A DNA stretch of 64,000 nt from Siphonodentalium dalli (lineage: Eukaryota > Mollusca > Scaphopoda > Gadilida > Siphonodentaliidae): contig CP136061.1 in the NCBI GenBank assembly GCA_032622095.1, positions 215,728,373 through 215,792,372 on the forward strand, in the 5' to 3' direction. The notes beneath the pieces are model-generated. The model was given only the letters and a program-made list of their open reading frames with translations. It did no database searches and was not told the origin of the DNA. Positions 44,977 through 56,448 of the stretch are shown here, one piece after another (position 1 is the first letter of the stretch; each line of letters begins with the position of its first letter). Both the position numbers and the translations under genes were made by a program.

Positions 44977-45832
44977 TCTCAGAATTAACAGTGGCATATG
45001 TTCTTTGACTGAGTGAATCAGGGCTGACATCAAAGTATATGAAGAGGGATGAAGCCCTCCAATACAGACTCCAGTGTCATTTCCTCCTAAACTCGCTTTC
45101 TGGTTTCTGTGGTCTCATTGCTACATGATTCTACATGTCTGGTTTCATTCCCGTCAAACTGATTTCAACACAAAGATTGTGATTCGTTTCCCTATTTATT
45201 TGGCTGGTCATTGTCTGCGCCAGTCGTACTCATCTCACAATTACATGCTTTATATGCTATTTATCCTCTCTAGAGTTGCTACATTCAGCAAAGTAACGCC
45301 ACACCAATCAGTCTGTGCTATTACAATCAATCAAAGCTAGAAACATGACTTAGTCGACAATACGTTATGTAAACAACTGGTATTTGAAATCACAGACATG
45401 TATTTATTGTTAACGGGTTGGGGAAAAATCAAAGCATGATTATGGCGTTCAATGATGTACTGAGGGAAACCAATCCTGCTGATGTAACTTCGTATCAGTC
45501 GTCAATGTTGCTTCAATTGATTATACTGTATAATCAAGATTTAGCGTTTCGATCACTGTGAGTTTAATAACAGTGAAAACACACGTCTCTAATTTCGATC
45601 TAAGTGATACATATGGGCCGGCATTGATTATCTATTAACTTTTAGAGAATTAGATCACTGAGTATATAACATACTCTTTGAGTAAGGCTTAAAACCACAC
45701 TTTCGTAAGTTTTTATGAGTTATCTATCCTGGATGCGTTTAATAAAGTAACAAGATATCCAGAAAGATAAGTCTGCATACCCTATGAATTGTTTTCAGTC
45801 CTGGTGTCCAGGGGGTCGATGCAAATAAGATG
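44977..45832. other. Single-copy-looking sequence
   Basis: An 88-codon plus-strand frame (45074-45340) has no recognisable motif. No local repeat family is present. Confidence 0.4.
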
Positions 45833-46010
45833 CATAATCCGAACTAACGCTCCTCAATTACTATTTCTTTGGCTTGGGGAGGGGGGGGGGGGTGGTAAAA
45901 ATATTTTATTTGAGTCAAAAGCTCAGAATGATCAGATAACGATTTTTTAAATCTGGAATTTTTGGCATCCTGGCAAATATTTGACGATGACGACCGACAT
46001 ACTCTCGATA
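45833..46010 (+). repeat. Dispersed repeat I, copy 3, with G run
   Basis: TGCATAATCCGAACTAACGC, a poly-G tract (45880-45892), AAATATTTTATTTGAGTCAA and CTCTCGATACCAATTTGCA match the minus-strand copy at 25670-25870. Confidence 0.6.
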
Positions 46011-46204
46011 CCAATTTGCATTTTATACTATAGTTGACAGTGGTTAGCATTATTTTTTGGCAATTAACCGATTCTGATAACTGAAGCGGCATTTCAAGAA
46101 ATGTTGTTGTTGTTGGAATATGATGATATGGGGACCATCGAATCGGATTGCATGTGTACCTTTAACCTCCTAATGAAAGCAGTGTAAACTTCCTAATATT
46201 TGGA

Positions 46205-46850
46205 GTCACAAATTAATATATTGTTCTCTGACTATTAGCGTAGTCGAATGATTTAATTTATTATTCTCTGACTTATAGCATAGTCGAATGAATTAATATA
46301 TTATTACTTAATATATTGTTCTCTGACTACATGTATTAGCTTAGGGGTTCTAGCTTAGTTGAATTACTTAATATATTGTTCTCTGACTATTTGAGCGTAG
46401 TCGATGAATTAATATATTGTTATCTGACTATTATAGCATAGTCGAATGAATTAATATAATGTTCTCTGACCATTAGCATATATAGTCGATTTAATTAATA
46501 TATTGTTCTTTGACTATTATAGCACAGTCGAATTAATTAATATATTGTTCTCTGACTATTAGCGTAGTCGAATTAATTAATATATTAAGTGACTATTAGT
46601 GTAGTGGAATGAATTAATATATTGTTCTCTGATTATTAGCTTAATTAGTTGAATGAATTAAAATATTATTCTCTGACTATTAGCATAGTTGAATGAATTA
46701 AAATATTATTCTCTGACCATTAGCGTAGTCAAATGAATTAATATATTGTTCTCTGGCTATTAGCATAGTCGAATTACTTAATATATTGTTCTCTGACCAT
46801 TACCGTAGTCAAATGAATTAATATATTGTTCTCTGACCATGCAGTAGCGT
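46205..46850 (+). repeat. ~40 bp minisatellite, about 15 units
   Basis: The unit is AATTAATATATTGTTCTCTG followed by ACTATTAGCGTAGTCGAATG. Units vary by 1-15 bp insertions (ACATGTATTAGCTTAGGGGT near 46328), so the period is irregular. Confidence 0.93.
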
Positions 46851-46889
46851 AATACAACAGCTGATATGCCATCAAGTTTTTTTCTCAAC

Positions 46890-47016
46890 CAAGCCTGGAT
46901 ATAGTGTGTCTGAAATTTGCAGAATGATGTCTCCAGAGGGTGAGTTTAGTAACGCTATCCTGCACAGCGGACAGTCCGACTGGCATCACTAGATTCACCC
47001 TCTGTGGACCTCATTC
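46890..47016 (+). mobile_element. Family B left end and one hairpin
   Basis: CAAGCCTGGATATAGTGTGT is followed by one hairpin whose loop is lengthened by GACAGTCCGACTGGC. The element stops after GGACCTCATTC, without the spacer or right half. Confidence 0.7.
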
Positions 47017-47310
47017 ATAGAACAGTTTTAGGAGCTATTTTTAGAACAAAAAACCACACGAAAATGTTCTGAGCGACCAAGAAGGAGAGCCTTATCTTAA
47101 TATAGCAGCCTCAATCACAGAAAATTGCAGATCAGATAAGAGTTAACCCCATCTTCAGTTTAATCTGTATTTTGTTCACAAAATAGCTATCTGTTGTCTT
47201 GAAATCGGGATTTATAAAAACTATGTTGTTGTTGTAATTGTGGTCTGGAAGAGATAGATCATTTTTAAAAGCTAAAATATTGTTATCTCAACTTGTTATA
47301 TCCCTTCATC
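47017..47310. other. Unassigned sequence
   Basis: Nothing is recognised. Confidence 0.35.
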
Positions 47311-47579
47311 ATATTGCTCAAGCCTTGAAATGGTGTGTCTGTCATTTCAGAATGAGGTCCCCAGAGGGTGAATTTAGTGATGCTATCCCGCATAGCGGGC
47401 TAGCATCACCAAATTCACCCTCTGGGGACCTCATTCTGCTTACACGTCAGTAGAATGAGGTTCCCAGAGGGTGAATTTGGTGATGCTAGCCCGCTATGCG
47501 GGATAGCATCACTAAATTCACCCTCTGGGGACCTCATTCTGCAAATGATAGACACACTATTTCAAGGCTTGATATTGCT
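47311..47579. mobile_element. Family B hAT-like MITE, short form, exact 8 bp TSD
   Basis: ATATTGCT flanks the 253 bp element 47319-47571. Termini are CAAGCCTTGAAATGGTGTGT and ACACACTATTTCAAGGCTTG. Two near-perfect hairpins (47349-47440 and 47452-47543) stand back to back, joined by only TACACGTCAGT, with no AT-rich spacer. Confidence 0.93.
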
Positions 47580-47645
47580 CATTCTGCTTAGATTATAAGA
47601 GTAAAACACTTTGGTCATGTTGTTCTACACCAAATCAATTGAGTA

Positions 47646-47862
47646 TACAGTAATGCTCTAATTAATCGACCTCTTAACCAAAGCAGAATTATGGGTAACT
47701 TTTCAGGATTTAGTTGGAAATATGGCTTGTTGCCATTCATCGGAAAGCTCTCGGGGAGAGCTTTCCGATGAATGGCAACAAGCCATATTTCCAACTAAAT
47801 CCTGAAAAGTTACCCATAATTCTGCTTTGGTTAAGAGGTCGATTAATTAGAGCATTACTGTA
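47646..47862. mobile_element. Family A foldback MITE, copy 15 (full)
   Basis: TA flanks 47648-47860. The arms share three variants private to this copy: CGACCTCTTAACC / GGTTAAGAGGTCG, CCAAAGCAG / CTGCTTTGG and TAGTTGGAAAT / ATTTCCAACTA. Confidence 0.92.
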
Positions 47863-48453
47863 GGTCAATTTATAATTTGTTTAGGACACTCCCCAACCTA
47901 AGGCTTATAATCAGGCTTGGAGGTGTATGCTGCAAAGAGTAACAAGTTTGAAATACTGGAGCATGCATGAACGCTATTTCATTAAATTACTGACATGCAT
48001 TCAAGTCAGAACTCAAATGGTGGGCGTGAACACTATTTTGTTAAATTACTGACTGGCATTCAAGTCAGAACTCAAATCGTGGGCATTCTTTGCTCTCACC
48101 AGATTGTTGAGTTCAATAGCTCAAGTGGTTGGAGTTAAATTACTGATTCGCATTCAAGTCAGTCCTTCCCATGTAATCGGGGTGTAATCATACACTGATT
48201 ACTGTTGCCTCTTTGTTGATTACAGGCCTTGGTTCAGGAGACTGATGCCAATGTATAAGAAAATAACAGACCGAGTTAATCTCTACCAGCCAGCTTCATT
48301 AAACTTGTGACAAAAATTGAATCAATTAATTTCCACTGGCTTGCCTTTGTTAGTCCAATTGATCATCTCATATGATTGGAATCGTGTTCTTTGATCAGCA
48401 GGAAATTACGATGCAGGGAAGTGAAATCATTTAATTTCAGTCTAGTTTGCATT
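47863..48453 (+). repeat. Short ~67 bp tandem repeat in unassigned sequence
   Basis: GAACRCTATTT(C/T)(A/G)TTAAATTACTGAC and GCATTCAAGTCAGAACTCAA recur at 47969 and 48029, with a third partial unit near 48137. The rest of the interval is unassigned. Confidence 0.65.
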
Positions 48454-48905
48454 CAAGCCCTGAAATAGTGTGTCTGTCATTTGCAGAATGAGGTCCCCAG
48501 AGGGTGAATTTAGTTTTGCTACCCCGCACTGTGGGCTAGAATCCCCAAATTCACCTTCTGGGGACCTCATTCTGCTTAGGCCTTATCTTTTAGAAAGTAT
48601 CTATGGTCTCAAATTAATCTTGTTTTATTTACTTTTTCCCTTCTGTTCAGTTTCTAAATCCCCTAATTTGCAGAAGATAAAATGCACAATCGAGGTGGCT
48701 AATGGGTGAACATCACCAACTTCAACTTGGGAATTTCAATCTGATCCTAATTTATAATAAGGTCTTCCAAAGCAGTTGAGGCCTAAGCAGAATGAGGTTC
48801 CCAGAGGGTGAATTTGGTGATGCTAGCCTGCTATGCGGAATAGTGTCACTAAATTCACCCTCTGCATACCTCATACTGCTAATGACAGACACAATATTTT
48901 AAGGA
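48454..48905. mobile_element. Family B MITE, long form
   Basis: CAAGCCCTGAAATAGTGTGT opens and ACACAATATTTTAAGG closes it. Hairpins lie at 48484-48577 and 48789-48882 with the AT-rich spacer between. A plus-strand frame across the left half is a repeat shadow. Flanks AGTTTGCA and AGTTTATA suggest a decayed target duplication. Confidence 0.82.
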
Positions 48906-49304
48906 TAGTTTATATTGGACATCTCAATTGTTGACCTTTTTGACATGATTGCTTCAATGATCATGAGATCTGTGATCAGTTTAGAAGTCTTATTGAAATT
49001 TTCACTGGCAGATTGATGCTTTGAGTGCAAGAGCTGATGAGATGGGAGCTGAAATAATTTAATTAGAATGCTAGTATTTTTAACTTTGACTTGAAGGACT
49101 ATGGCAGTTTGGAGCCATATTATTTGTTGTTTTTCTGACATTCCTGCCCAGTTCCAGGGATTAACCCATTCTATAATACCTTACTCGTATTTAAATTTGC
49201 ACAGTACAATTTTTCGTGCAACCATCGGTGCGCGAATTTAAAACTGAGCGAAAAAAGACTAATGAGTTCATATCAAACCACAGGGAAAATAAGAGGGTTA
49301 TATG
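48906..49304. other. Unassigned sequence
   Basis: CTTACTCGTATTTAAATTTG and CGCGAATTTAAAACTGAGCG (49182-49250) have inverted relatives at about 50458-50525, flanking the family C and family A insertions between them. Confidence 0.45.
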
Positions 49305-49703
49305 TTAACCCTTTACCCAACAAACCGGCCAAAACCGGCCAAATAAAGCTTCAACAGCCTAAAATATCTTCGGTCTGTCTCAATAGAACCATACAAATAT
49401 GGATATCATTGGAACCGGCTCCTTGACCACATTGTGATGGTTACAGTTATGCCCTGTGCCAATGCATTCTCCTATATATGCGAGTCGACCATAGGTCGCC
49501 TCGCATATATAAGAGAATGCATTGGCCTAAAAAAATCTTTTTTAAACACTTTTTACCATTTTTTCTTACATTCTTTAACAATTTTATAATTTTTAATGTG
49601 TTAAGCCAATGCATTCTCTTATATATGCGAGGTGACCTATGGTCGACTCGCATATATAAGAGAATGCATTGGCACAGGGCCCTTCTGTTGGGTAAAGGGT
49701 TAA
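49305..49703 (-). mobile_element. Family C piggyBac-like MITE, copy 5
   Basis: Reverse-oriented full copy bounded by TTAA at 49305-49308 and 49700-49703. One palindrome arm has TTCTCCTATATA in place of TTCTCTTATATA. Confidence 0.92.
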
Positions 49704-50127
49704 TGAATTGCATACAAACGGAAGATTGGACTGAATAGACAATTATATTCACAATGGGCAACCAATCTCAACACAACTGTCCACATGTAAAGCGATAAAT
49801 CATGGTAAAATCTTTGATCTAATTGTTGTTAAAATACATATATTCCCGGCTGAAGGTGCCCAAAAGCACATCTCTGTATCAACAACACTGGCGTAGCATC
49901 GTGGTCACACATTTTGAGTTTATCATGTCAACCCAGCTATTTAAAATACATGTACGCGCAGCGAATATTTTATTTTTCTGAAATCGGCCACCTATGCGGT
50001 TGTGTTTTTACTTCTTTTGAGTTCATTTCAATAATGTCCTGTACTATTTAAATATCAATAATATCCAGGAGCATAAACACCCATCTTCAGAAACAAATTA
50101 TGGTGCAGGTATGTTCTATACGCGATG
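49704..50127. other. Unassigned sequence
   Basis: Nothing is recognised. Confidence 0.4.
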
Positions 50128-50347
50128 TACAGTAATGTCCTAAATAATTGACCCCTATACCACAGCAGAATTATGGGAAATTTTTCAGGATTTAGTCGGA
50201 AATGTGGCTTGCTGCCATTCATCAGAAAGCTCTCGGTAAGAGCTTTCCGATGTATGGCAACAAGCCATATTTCCGACTATATCCTGAACAATTTCCCATA
50301 ATTCTTCTGTGGTTAAAGGGTCGATCATATACTCGGGCATTACTGTA
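50128..50347. mobile_element. Family A foldback MITE, copy 16 (full, diverged)
   Basis: TA-CAGTAATGTCC to GGGCATTACTG-TA. It has GGGAAATTTTTCAGG / CCTGAACAATTTCCC and a TATACTC insertion in the right terminus. Confidence 0.86.
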
Positions 50348-50939
50348 AATTCCCATTTTTATTGTCTTTCATATATACACAAGTATCTTCTGGAAGGATT
50401 CAGAACTAAACTATCATTAGATACAAGACTTTTCGTAAATAGTTTTGTAGTTTTGAATTCGCGCAGCACTTCTCGAATTCAAAACTGAGTGAAAAATATG
50501 ACTGCACAAATTTAATACGAGTAAGTTGAATGTTTTCTCCCATTCAGTTCAAACCTCTAGGCCTGCCTGGCCCAATGATCCAGCCATGATCCAGTTTCTG
50601 GGACATGAAAACCACAGCATGTAACAATGTTCATGAAAGTATGTGTCTGAATAATTTAATGGGCATCAACTCCACACATGACTAGAAAGGAACTGGAATT
50701 TATGACAATGCTGATTATATAATTTAAATCAAAGAACAGTGAACTCCGATCTACCTAATAACGAAGCCCTTCCCAAGGCGTCTAAAATATGGTATTAGAT
50801 TCGACAGACTCATTCTGATATCGTCAGCGTATTTCATATCCCATTCTTAAGATCGCCCGATTGGACAGATACTATTATACTCATTAGAGTTGTAAGCCCT
50901 GGGCTCTGAGATAAGCCATTTGGTTAAATCAATTGGCTC
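50348..50939. other. Unassigned sequence
   Basis: No recognised feature beyond the inverted fragment near 50458-50525. Confidence 0.4.
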
Positions 50940-51745
50940 TTCTGGCTTGCAGTATTAATTTCAACTCATATTAAACCAATTCCTGGTGAAATTCTTCTCC
51001 CTGGCCTCAGGGAATCTACGCTAGCCCCACGATACAGACCCTCACTAACTTTTTCCGGCTTAAGTGTGTGATTTGTTAGTACTTAACCTTCTCTTAAACC
51101 TTCTTCTATGAGGGCTTCATATCTGACAAGCATCATTACGCCAGCCTTTTAAGGTTTCAATATAATCTCTTACTGAGATGTTTTCCCAATCCTGAGCCTT
51201 GTCAGTTGCAGGAATTTTTTTCATCCCAAATGTATGCAAGCGTCTTTTAAGACATTATACTCTGATGCGAAGTGGTAATTAAAAAAAATCTTGATTTTCA
51301 TTCCTCATCCTATCACACATGATTTCAATCTCGACTTAATGGCCACACTCCTAATACCATCCTTCTGTTGACATAATATGCATATTCATGAAATACATAA
51401 CATTAGGCCAAAATTAACGCAAGTTGTTTCTGGAAACCCGCCCAATTTCAAATACCGCTCGCAAAAGGGCCAGGAAAATTATTTTGCTAGATTTTGGCTC
51501 TTCTTTTTTTTCATTATTTTTTTTTATTTTACTAGTATGAATTAAACTCTATTAATGCAATTCCTGGTAAAATTCTTTTCCATGGCCTCCAGGAATCTAC
51601 ACAAACTCCAACATCCAGACTCTCACTAATTTTTCCAGGTTTAAGTGTGTGATTTGTTACTTAACCTTCTCATAAACCTTCTATGAGGGCTTCATATCTG
51701 AGGAGCATCATTATGCCAGTCTTTTAAGGTTTCGATATAGAGATC
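50940..51745 (+). repeat. ~200 bp direct repeat pair, 570 bp apart
   Basis: TTAAGTGTGTGATTTGTTA, CTTCTATGAGGGCTTCATAT and TTTTAAGGTTTC occur at 51058-51163 and again at 51639-51733, preceded in both by AATTCCTGGTRAAATTCTT. The copies are moderately diverged. Confidence 0.8.
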
Positions 51746-52199
51746 CACTATTTCAGCAAAAATGCTTGACGAGCACCATCGTCCGATGTGCACCCCTTAT
51801 ATGGAATTCCAAGTACCAAATAAATAGTGGGATATGATCATATGAATCCATTTGCACCTCTTAAAATTTACCGAAATCCTCTTAATTGAAAATGGAGCTC
51901 AGGGCAACAGATGTATTCATTCAAAATCAAATGTGAACACCATAATGTTGATATGTCGATGCATACGAAAATTTCTAAAGTGAACCATGCAGATCCTAGA
52001 CCTTCACTTGAGCAGTTAAAATGGGGTGGGGTGGCTGGGGTGTTGGTTTAGGGTGGTGGTGTCTAACCACTAAACTTTGGAAAACATTTTCAACAGTTGG
52101 AAATTTCATACCAAAATTAGTTTGATCGTCCAACCAATATTTAGTGTAAAATTTGTCATTTTAGACCAACATTTTATAAATTTTTATATGCCTCTTTTT
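51746..52199. other. Unassigned sequence
   Basis: A G/T-rich stretch lies at 52021-52065. Nothing else is recognised. Confidence 0.4.
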
Positions 52200-52430
52200 T
52201 TTTTTAAACAGAACGTGTTATGTTATTAATATGTAGTCGGTTCGTCCGTCCGTCTGTTCGATTTTGGTTTCCAGATGATAAAATTAGATGGTCTCAACTG
52301 AATGGAATTAAATTTGGTATGTGGCTTTACTAGCACTAACAACAGGTCCAGTTCGAATTTGGTTTCCACTCGCCAATTTTTACCAGAGTTATGGCCCTAA
52401 ATTTGTTTGAATTACCATGGGCGTATTTTG
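52200..52430 (+). repeat. GTCCGTCCGTCTG-type dispersed repeat fragment
   Basis: GTCGGTTCGTCCGTCCGTCT, AACTGAATGGAATTAAATTT and CAGAGTTATGGCCCTAAATT resemble the 8329 and 22783 repeats in style, but not closely enough to align. Confidence 0.45.
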
Positions 52431-52441
52431 CCATGCCCTAG

Positions 52442-52654
52442 CGATGAAATGAGAGTTGGGGCTGGTGGTGCAGTTGGAAATTCTAAATTGGACTCCCCTC
52501 AACAAATACCCTCTAGCCTAATCCCTGACTGTGTTATTATATCAAACCTAATTGTAGAGAAAGGACTGAGGCACTGGAAGCTATCAGATCATCGAGACCT
52601 CGAGACCATTACCCCATATCTGGACTCATTACTCACGTCTGGAAAACAATTTTC
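52442..52654 (+). CDS. Candidate internal coding exon, unrecognised
   Basis: An open frame here reads SDEMRVGAGGAVGNSKLDSP at its start, and its middle includes LIVEKGLRHWKLSDHRDLET. It is bounded by a plausible acceptor (TTTTGCCATGCCCTAG, ending 52441) and a strong donor (GTAAGT at 52655-52660), just before the in-frame stop at the donor. The exon would be 213 bp, carrying 1 base of the first codon and 2 of the last, so the phases are compatible. The composition is protein-like and lies outside all local repeat families. I cannot assign a domain, and no neighbouring exon is recognised. A Met at 52407 lies in the repeat and is probably not the start. Confidence 0.35.
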
Positions 52655-52660
52655 GTAAGT

Positions 52661-53371
52661 GACGCTATCATTAATTTTAAACCTGAGTCTACTCAACAAC
52701 ACAAAAACAAATGTGTCCTGATTGAATTGATTTCTCAATTACAGTGAGAACGGAGGTGATGTGGGGCCCGGGTCTAATTAACACGAGGCTATATGGGGTC
52801 TTGTCTAATAAACACGTGTCTCTGCTTCACATTCGATCTATCACCTCTTGTCACATCCAACTTTCCTCATTTTATGTTCCTGCCATGTTGAAATTTTAAA
52901 ACAGGTCTTAATTTAAATAAGTGATTTTATCTTCGTTGTTACTAAATTTAGCCTGTTGCTTGTTAATGTTGCCACTCCCTTTAAATTTTATTTTCGTTCG
53001 CTCATTAATTCTTGTAAGCTGCGATGACTTACTAATCTTATTCCAGCCCAGGGACCAACCTAGATGAGAGCGACTTGGTGACATTTTCTCCTTAAAAGGT
53101 GCCACTTCTCCCAATTTTTGTCCCACGGAAAAGTGACTTCTCTCTCATATGCATATGTCCCAACAACATATTTACTGACTATAATGGTGTTTTTACTCAA
53201 TATAATGGTTTTATAAATGGGCTCTTGTGTTGAATGATACTTATTGTATCATAGAAGGGTGATTGTGGGGTGTAAATTGAACTTGAGCCAATATGTCGGA
53301 CTTAATTCTCCCTGATATCAGTCCACTTCTTCCTAATAAATGAATTTGGATAAGTGGCAAAATTTGAAACC
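52661..53371. other. Single-copy-looking sequence
   Basis: No local repeat family is present. A 72-codon minus-strand frame (52908-53126) is rich in Lys/Asn/Ser and unremarkable. Confidence 0.4.
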
Positions 53372-53641
53372 TCTATAGGCAAGCCTTGAAATAGGGCATT
53401 TGTCATTTGCAGAATGAGGTCCCCAGAGGGTGAATTTAGTGATGCTACCCCACAAAGTGGGCTAGCATCACCAAATTCACCCTCTGGGAACCTCATTCTG
53501 CTGAGGTGTAAGCAGAATGAGGTCCCCAGAGGGTGAATTTGGTGATGCTAGCCTGCTATGCGGGGTAGCATCACTAAATTCACCCTCTGGGGACCTCATT
53601 CTGCAAATGACAGGCACCCTATTTCAAGGCTTGTCTATAGG
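53372..53641. mobile_element. Family B hAT-like MITE, short form, exact 8 bp TSD
   Basis: TCTATAGG flanks the 254 bp element 53380-53633. Termini are CAAGCCTTGAAATAGGGCAT and (A)CCCTATTTCAAGGCTTG. The two hairpins (53411-53503 and 53514-53605) are joined by AGGTGTAAGC. Confidence 0.93.
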
Positions 53642-54402
53642 CTGATCCCTGTTCCAGCCTTATTCAAATTATATTCTCAAACAGCCTACTGAAACAGCCC
53701 CCCCCCCCTCCACTCTCAGGGTGACGGTTGCTTCAATTTGTGCAGTGCACGGGCAGTTAGATAGGATGCCCAGTGCTGGCAAGCTAATGTTGGATTTACA
53801 ATTAGCATGGATTTCTTATTGATGCAAAGGGAAGGTAGCCGATTCAGGTATCAGTCTGGGCAAGTTTGTTAGGCCTTTTTAGCTGAACTTGACCATTTAC
53901 GACTACTAAATTATTTGATAATAAATGTTGAAATTCTTGATAATATTAAATTCTATTGGACATGTTAGGTAATATTAGTAAATTCTGGACTCTTTATGTA
54001 TGCTTTTCAGTGTTTAATTGGTTGTCGTGAACTCTGAATTTGCAAACACTGTGAAATTAGCGCAAAAAGTTCTTGCGCTATATTTAGCTATGGGGTGGGA
54101 TTTACTGGAATCGCTCTCGCTGAAGGAATTCCCCTAGTTTTGGGGATTCCATTCGACTATCACCTGAGTGGCTACATCGCTTTACTGATAGATGTTGCGA
54201 TTGGCTGGGACTGATGTAATAGCTGCTGGTAGTAATAGAAACCCCACCTAATTTCGTCAGACTCAATTCGCAGAGCATTTGAGTGCAATTTTAATCAGAA
54301 CTGCATGTATATGAAGTCAAACAGATTTTCTGTTCACTAAATTGAAATTTATGGCACCTAGCTATTTTCCTTTCACCATAGCAATAATTGGGCAAACGGA
54401 AA
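53642..54402. other. Unassigned; C run near 53698
   Basis: Poly-C at 53698-53708. No recognised repeat or frame. Confidence 0.4.
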
Positions 54403-54804
54403 TTAACCCTTTACCAAACAGAAGGGCCCTGTGCCAATGCATTCTCTTATATATGCGAGTCGACCATAGGTCGCCTCGCATATATAAGAGAATGCATTGG
54501 CTTAACACATTAAAAATTATAAAATTGTTAAAGAATGTAAGAAAAAATGGTAAAAAGTGTTAAAAAAAGATATTTTTTTTAGGCCAATGCATTCTCTTAT
54601 ATATGCGAGGCGACCTATGGTCGACTCGCATATATAAGAGAATGCATTGGCACAGGGCATAACTGTAACTATCACAATGTGGTCAATGAGCCGGTTCCAA
54701 TGATATCCATATTTGTATGGTTTTATTGAGACAGACCGAAGATATTTTAGGCTGTTGAAGCTTTATTTGGCCGGTTTTGGCCGGTTTGTTGGGTAAAGGG
54801 TTAA
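54403..54804 (+). mobile_element. Family C piggyBac-like MITE, copy 6
   Basis: Full copy bounded by TTAA. The left terminus reads CCCTTTACCAAACA, one base changed from the other copies. A slightly longer T-run separates the palindromes. Confidence 0.92.
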
Positions 54805-54836
54805 ACAGATTTCAGACTCAACCTTCAAATGAATAG

Positions 54837-54907
54837 CTGGGTAGCGTCACTAAATTCACCCTCTGGGGACCTCATTCTGCAAATGACACACACTATTTCA
54901 AGGCTTG
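54837..54907 (-). mobile_element. Family B right end
   Basis: GGGTAGCGTCACTAAATTCA to CACACTATTTCAAGGCTTG is a lone right half-hairpin and terminus. It starts 33 bp after the family C element. Confidence 0.7.
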
Positions 54908-56202
54908 AAACGAATTGTCCATGTCAGAATGGGATCAAATTTCATGATTAAAAAACATTTTGAGAGAAGCTCTAAATTTTATAAAACATCATTATAAGGC
55001 CACAAATACAGGAAATGGCCTCTAAAGTCTGATGAACTGTCACCATAACTTTTCCGTTCATCCCAAATTTCATGAACTGCAAGCCCCAAAACTAATTTCT
55101 TTTCCCAAAAAACTAAATCTGCCCAGAGCACTTCAGCACTCAGCCAGTTCTCATTGCCTCCAACCATTATTATCCGACTCTAGAAAAGTTACGATATAAA
55201 TATACATGGTGTGGTGGATTTATGGATGTTCTTGAAGCCTACAATATACAATGTGTAAATCTTATTGGGCTTCCTTCTCTGTGTTCGTGACTGCGATTCC
55301 CATATATTCTCTTCTGTAAGTAATAAGTATGTTCCCTAATGGGGCACACAATAAATATACCACACAAAGTTACTGGCCTTGACCTTTTTCAAAGCTTCAT
55401 GTCTGCAAGTTTACGCTCTCATCACAAGATGACGCTGACTTTATTTATAACCACTTGTTTTCTGGCTACATCATTACAATGCACTCAATCATTATATGGG
55501 AGCCGTATTTGGACAGTTGGTTTTGGTTTAGTCTCTTCAGCCACCTGAGGCGGTATTACAATGTCAGTTTTATTGGCAGAGAAAAAACAGTGAAGATTGG
55601 AAATCACACCACTGCATAGGGAAATCGGCAACCTCTGAAAATAAACTGGAAAACTTGCCCAGATACATGATTCAGGGCGACATCAGTTGGAGGGAAACAC
55701 TAATCTTCCTTCATCGGGATTCAAACCATCATACAATTATAATACATTGTTTTGAGGTTGACATGAGGATTTAAAGGCCTACTTAATTTTCGAATCACCA
55801 GATCACATTATATACAACATATTCCAAGTTATATACCATTTGAAAGAGGAAGCTCCAAAACATTGTATTATTAACTGATCCGGTCAAATAAACTGGGAAC
55901 ATGTTGTTTTTGTCAAGGTACCAATTAAGGTGTGTCCTGTATTTAATTTTGATCCGGACTGTACTATAAAGTCTATTTTACTCCATGGAAGGGGAATAGC
56001 TCTATCTCTTAGTTTGAATTCTGATGCTTTCTGGGTTGACAAGGGGGGAAGTCTTGGAACTAATCTCTATCACTTGGTGGACAGTCCTAGGCCACAACTG
56101 CTTCGTATTCTGGTGGAATATATATATATTGTTTTGGTTCCTCTTCCAAATGGAATATAATATGGAATAATGTTATCTGGGCATTCAAAAATTAAGTGGA
56201 AG
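54908..56202. other. Mostly single-copy sequence
   Basis: A frame at 55339-55548 contains MTLTLFITTCFLATSLQCTQ (from about 55429), a hydrophobic leader-like stretch, but it has no good donor and ends soon after. A (TA)n run lies near 56118-56128. I do not call a gene. Confidence 0.35.
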
Positions 56203-56448
56203 TTAACCCTTTCTATACTGAGTTGATTCTCCCATTCAGTTATAAAAGTATACATAGGAACAGTCTATTATTTATTTAGAGGTGTGCCCAAGCTATAAAA
56301 GCAGACGATAGACAGAAAAAACCCCAGATATAATAGAGAAGTATGGTTCATATCATTGGTGGGTAATATTCAGATAATAAGTTCAACAATCTGAACATTT
56401 CCTGAGGGAACTACTAATGTAATATGTATTTAGAATAAAAAGGGTTAA
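56203..56448 (+). mobile_element. Family G TTAA element, best copy
   Basis: TTAA bounds CCCTTTCTATACTGAGTTGA at the left and TTTAGAATAAAAAGGG at the right. The core has CAGATAATAAGTTCAACAAT and an inverted partner TCTGAACATTTCCTGAGGGA nearby. Confidence 0.8.

Noticed and set aside
28865-54563. Recurrent frames containing ALCQCILLYMRVDHRSPRIYK on both strands (28.9, 38.8, 49.4, 54.3 kb)
   Set aside because: They are shadows of the family C palindrome, which reads similarly on both strands.
55339-55548. Hydrophobic leader-like frame (MTLTLFITTCFLATSLQ)
   Set aside because: It lacks a donor near its end and any protein-like continuation. AT-rich DNA often yields such hydrophobic runs.
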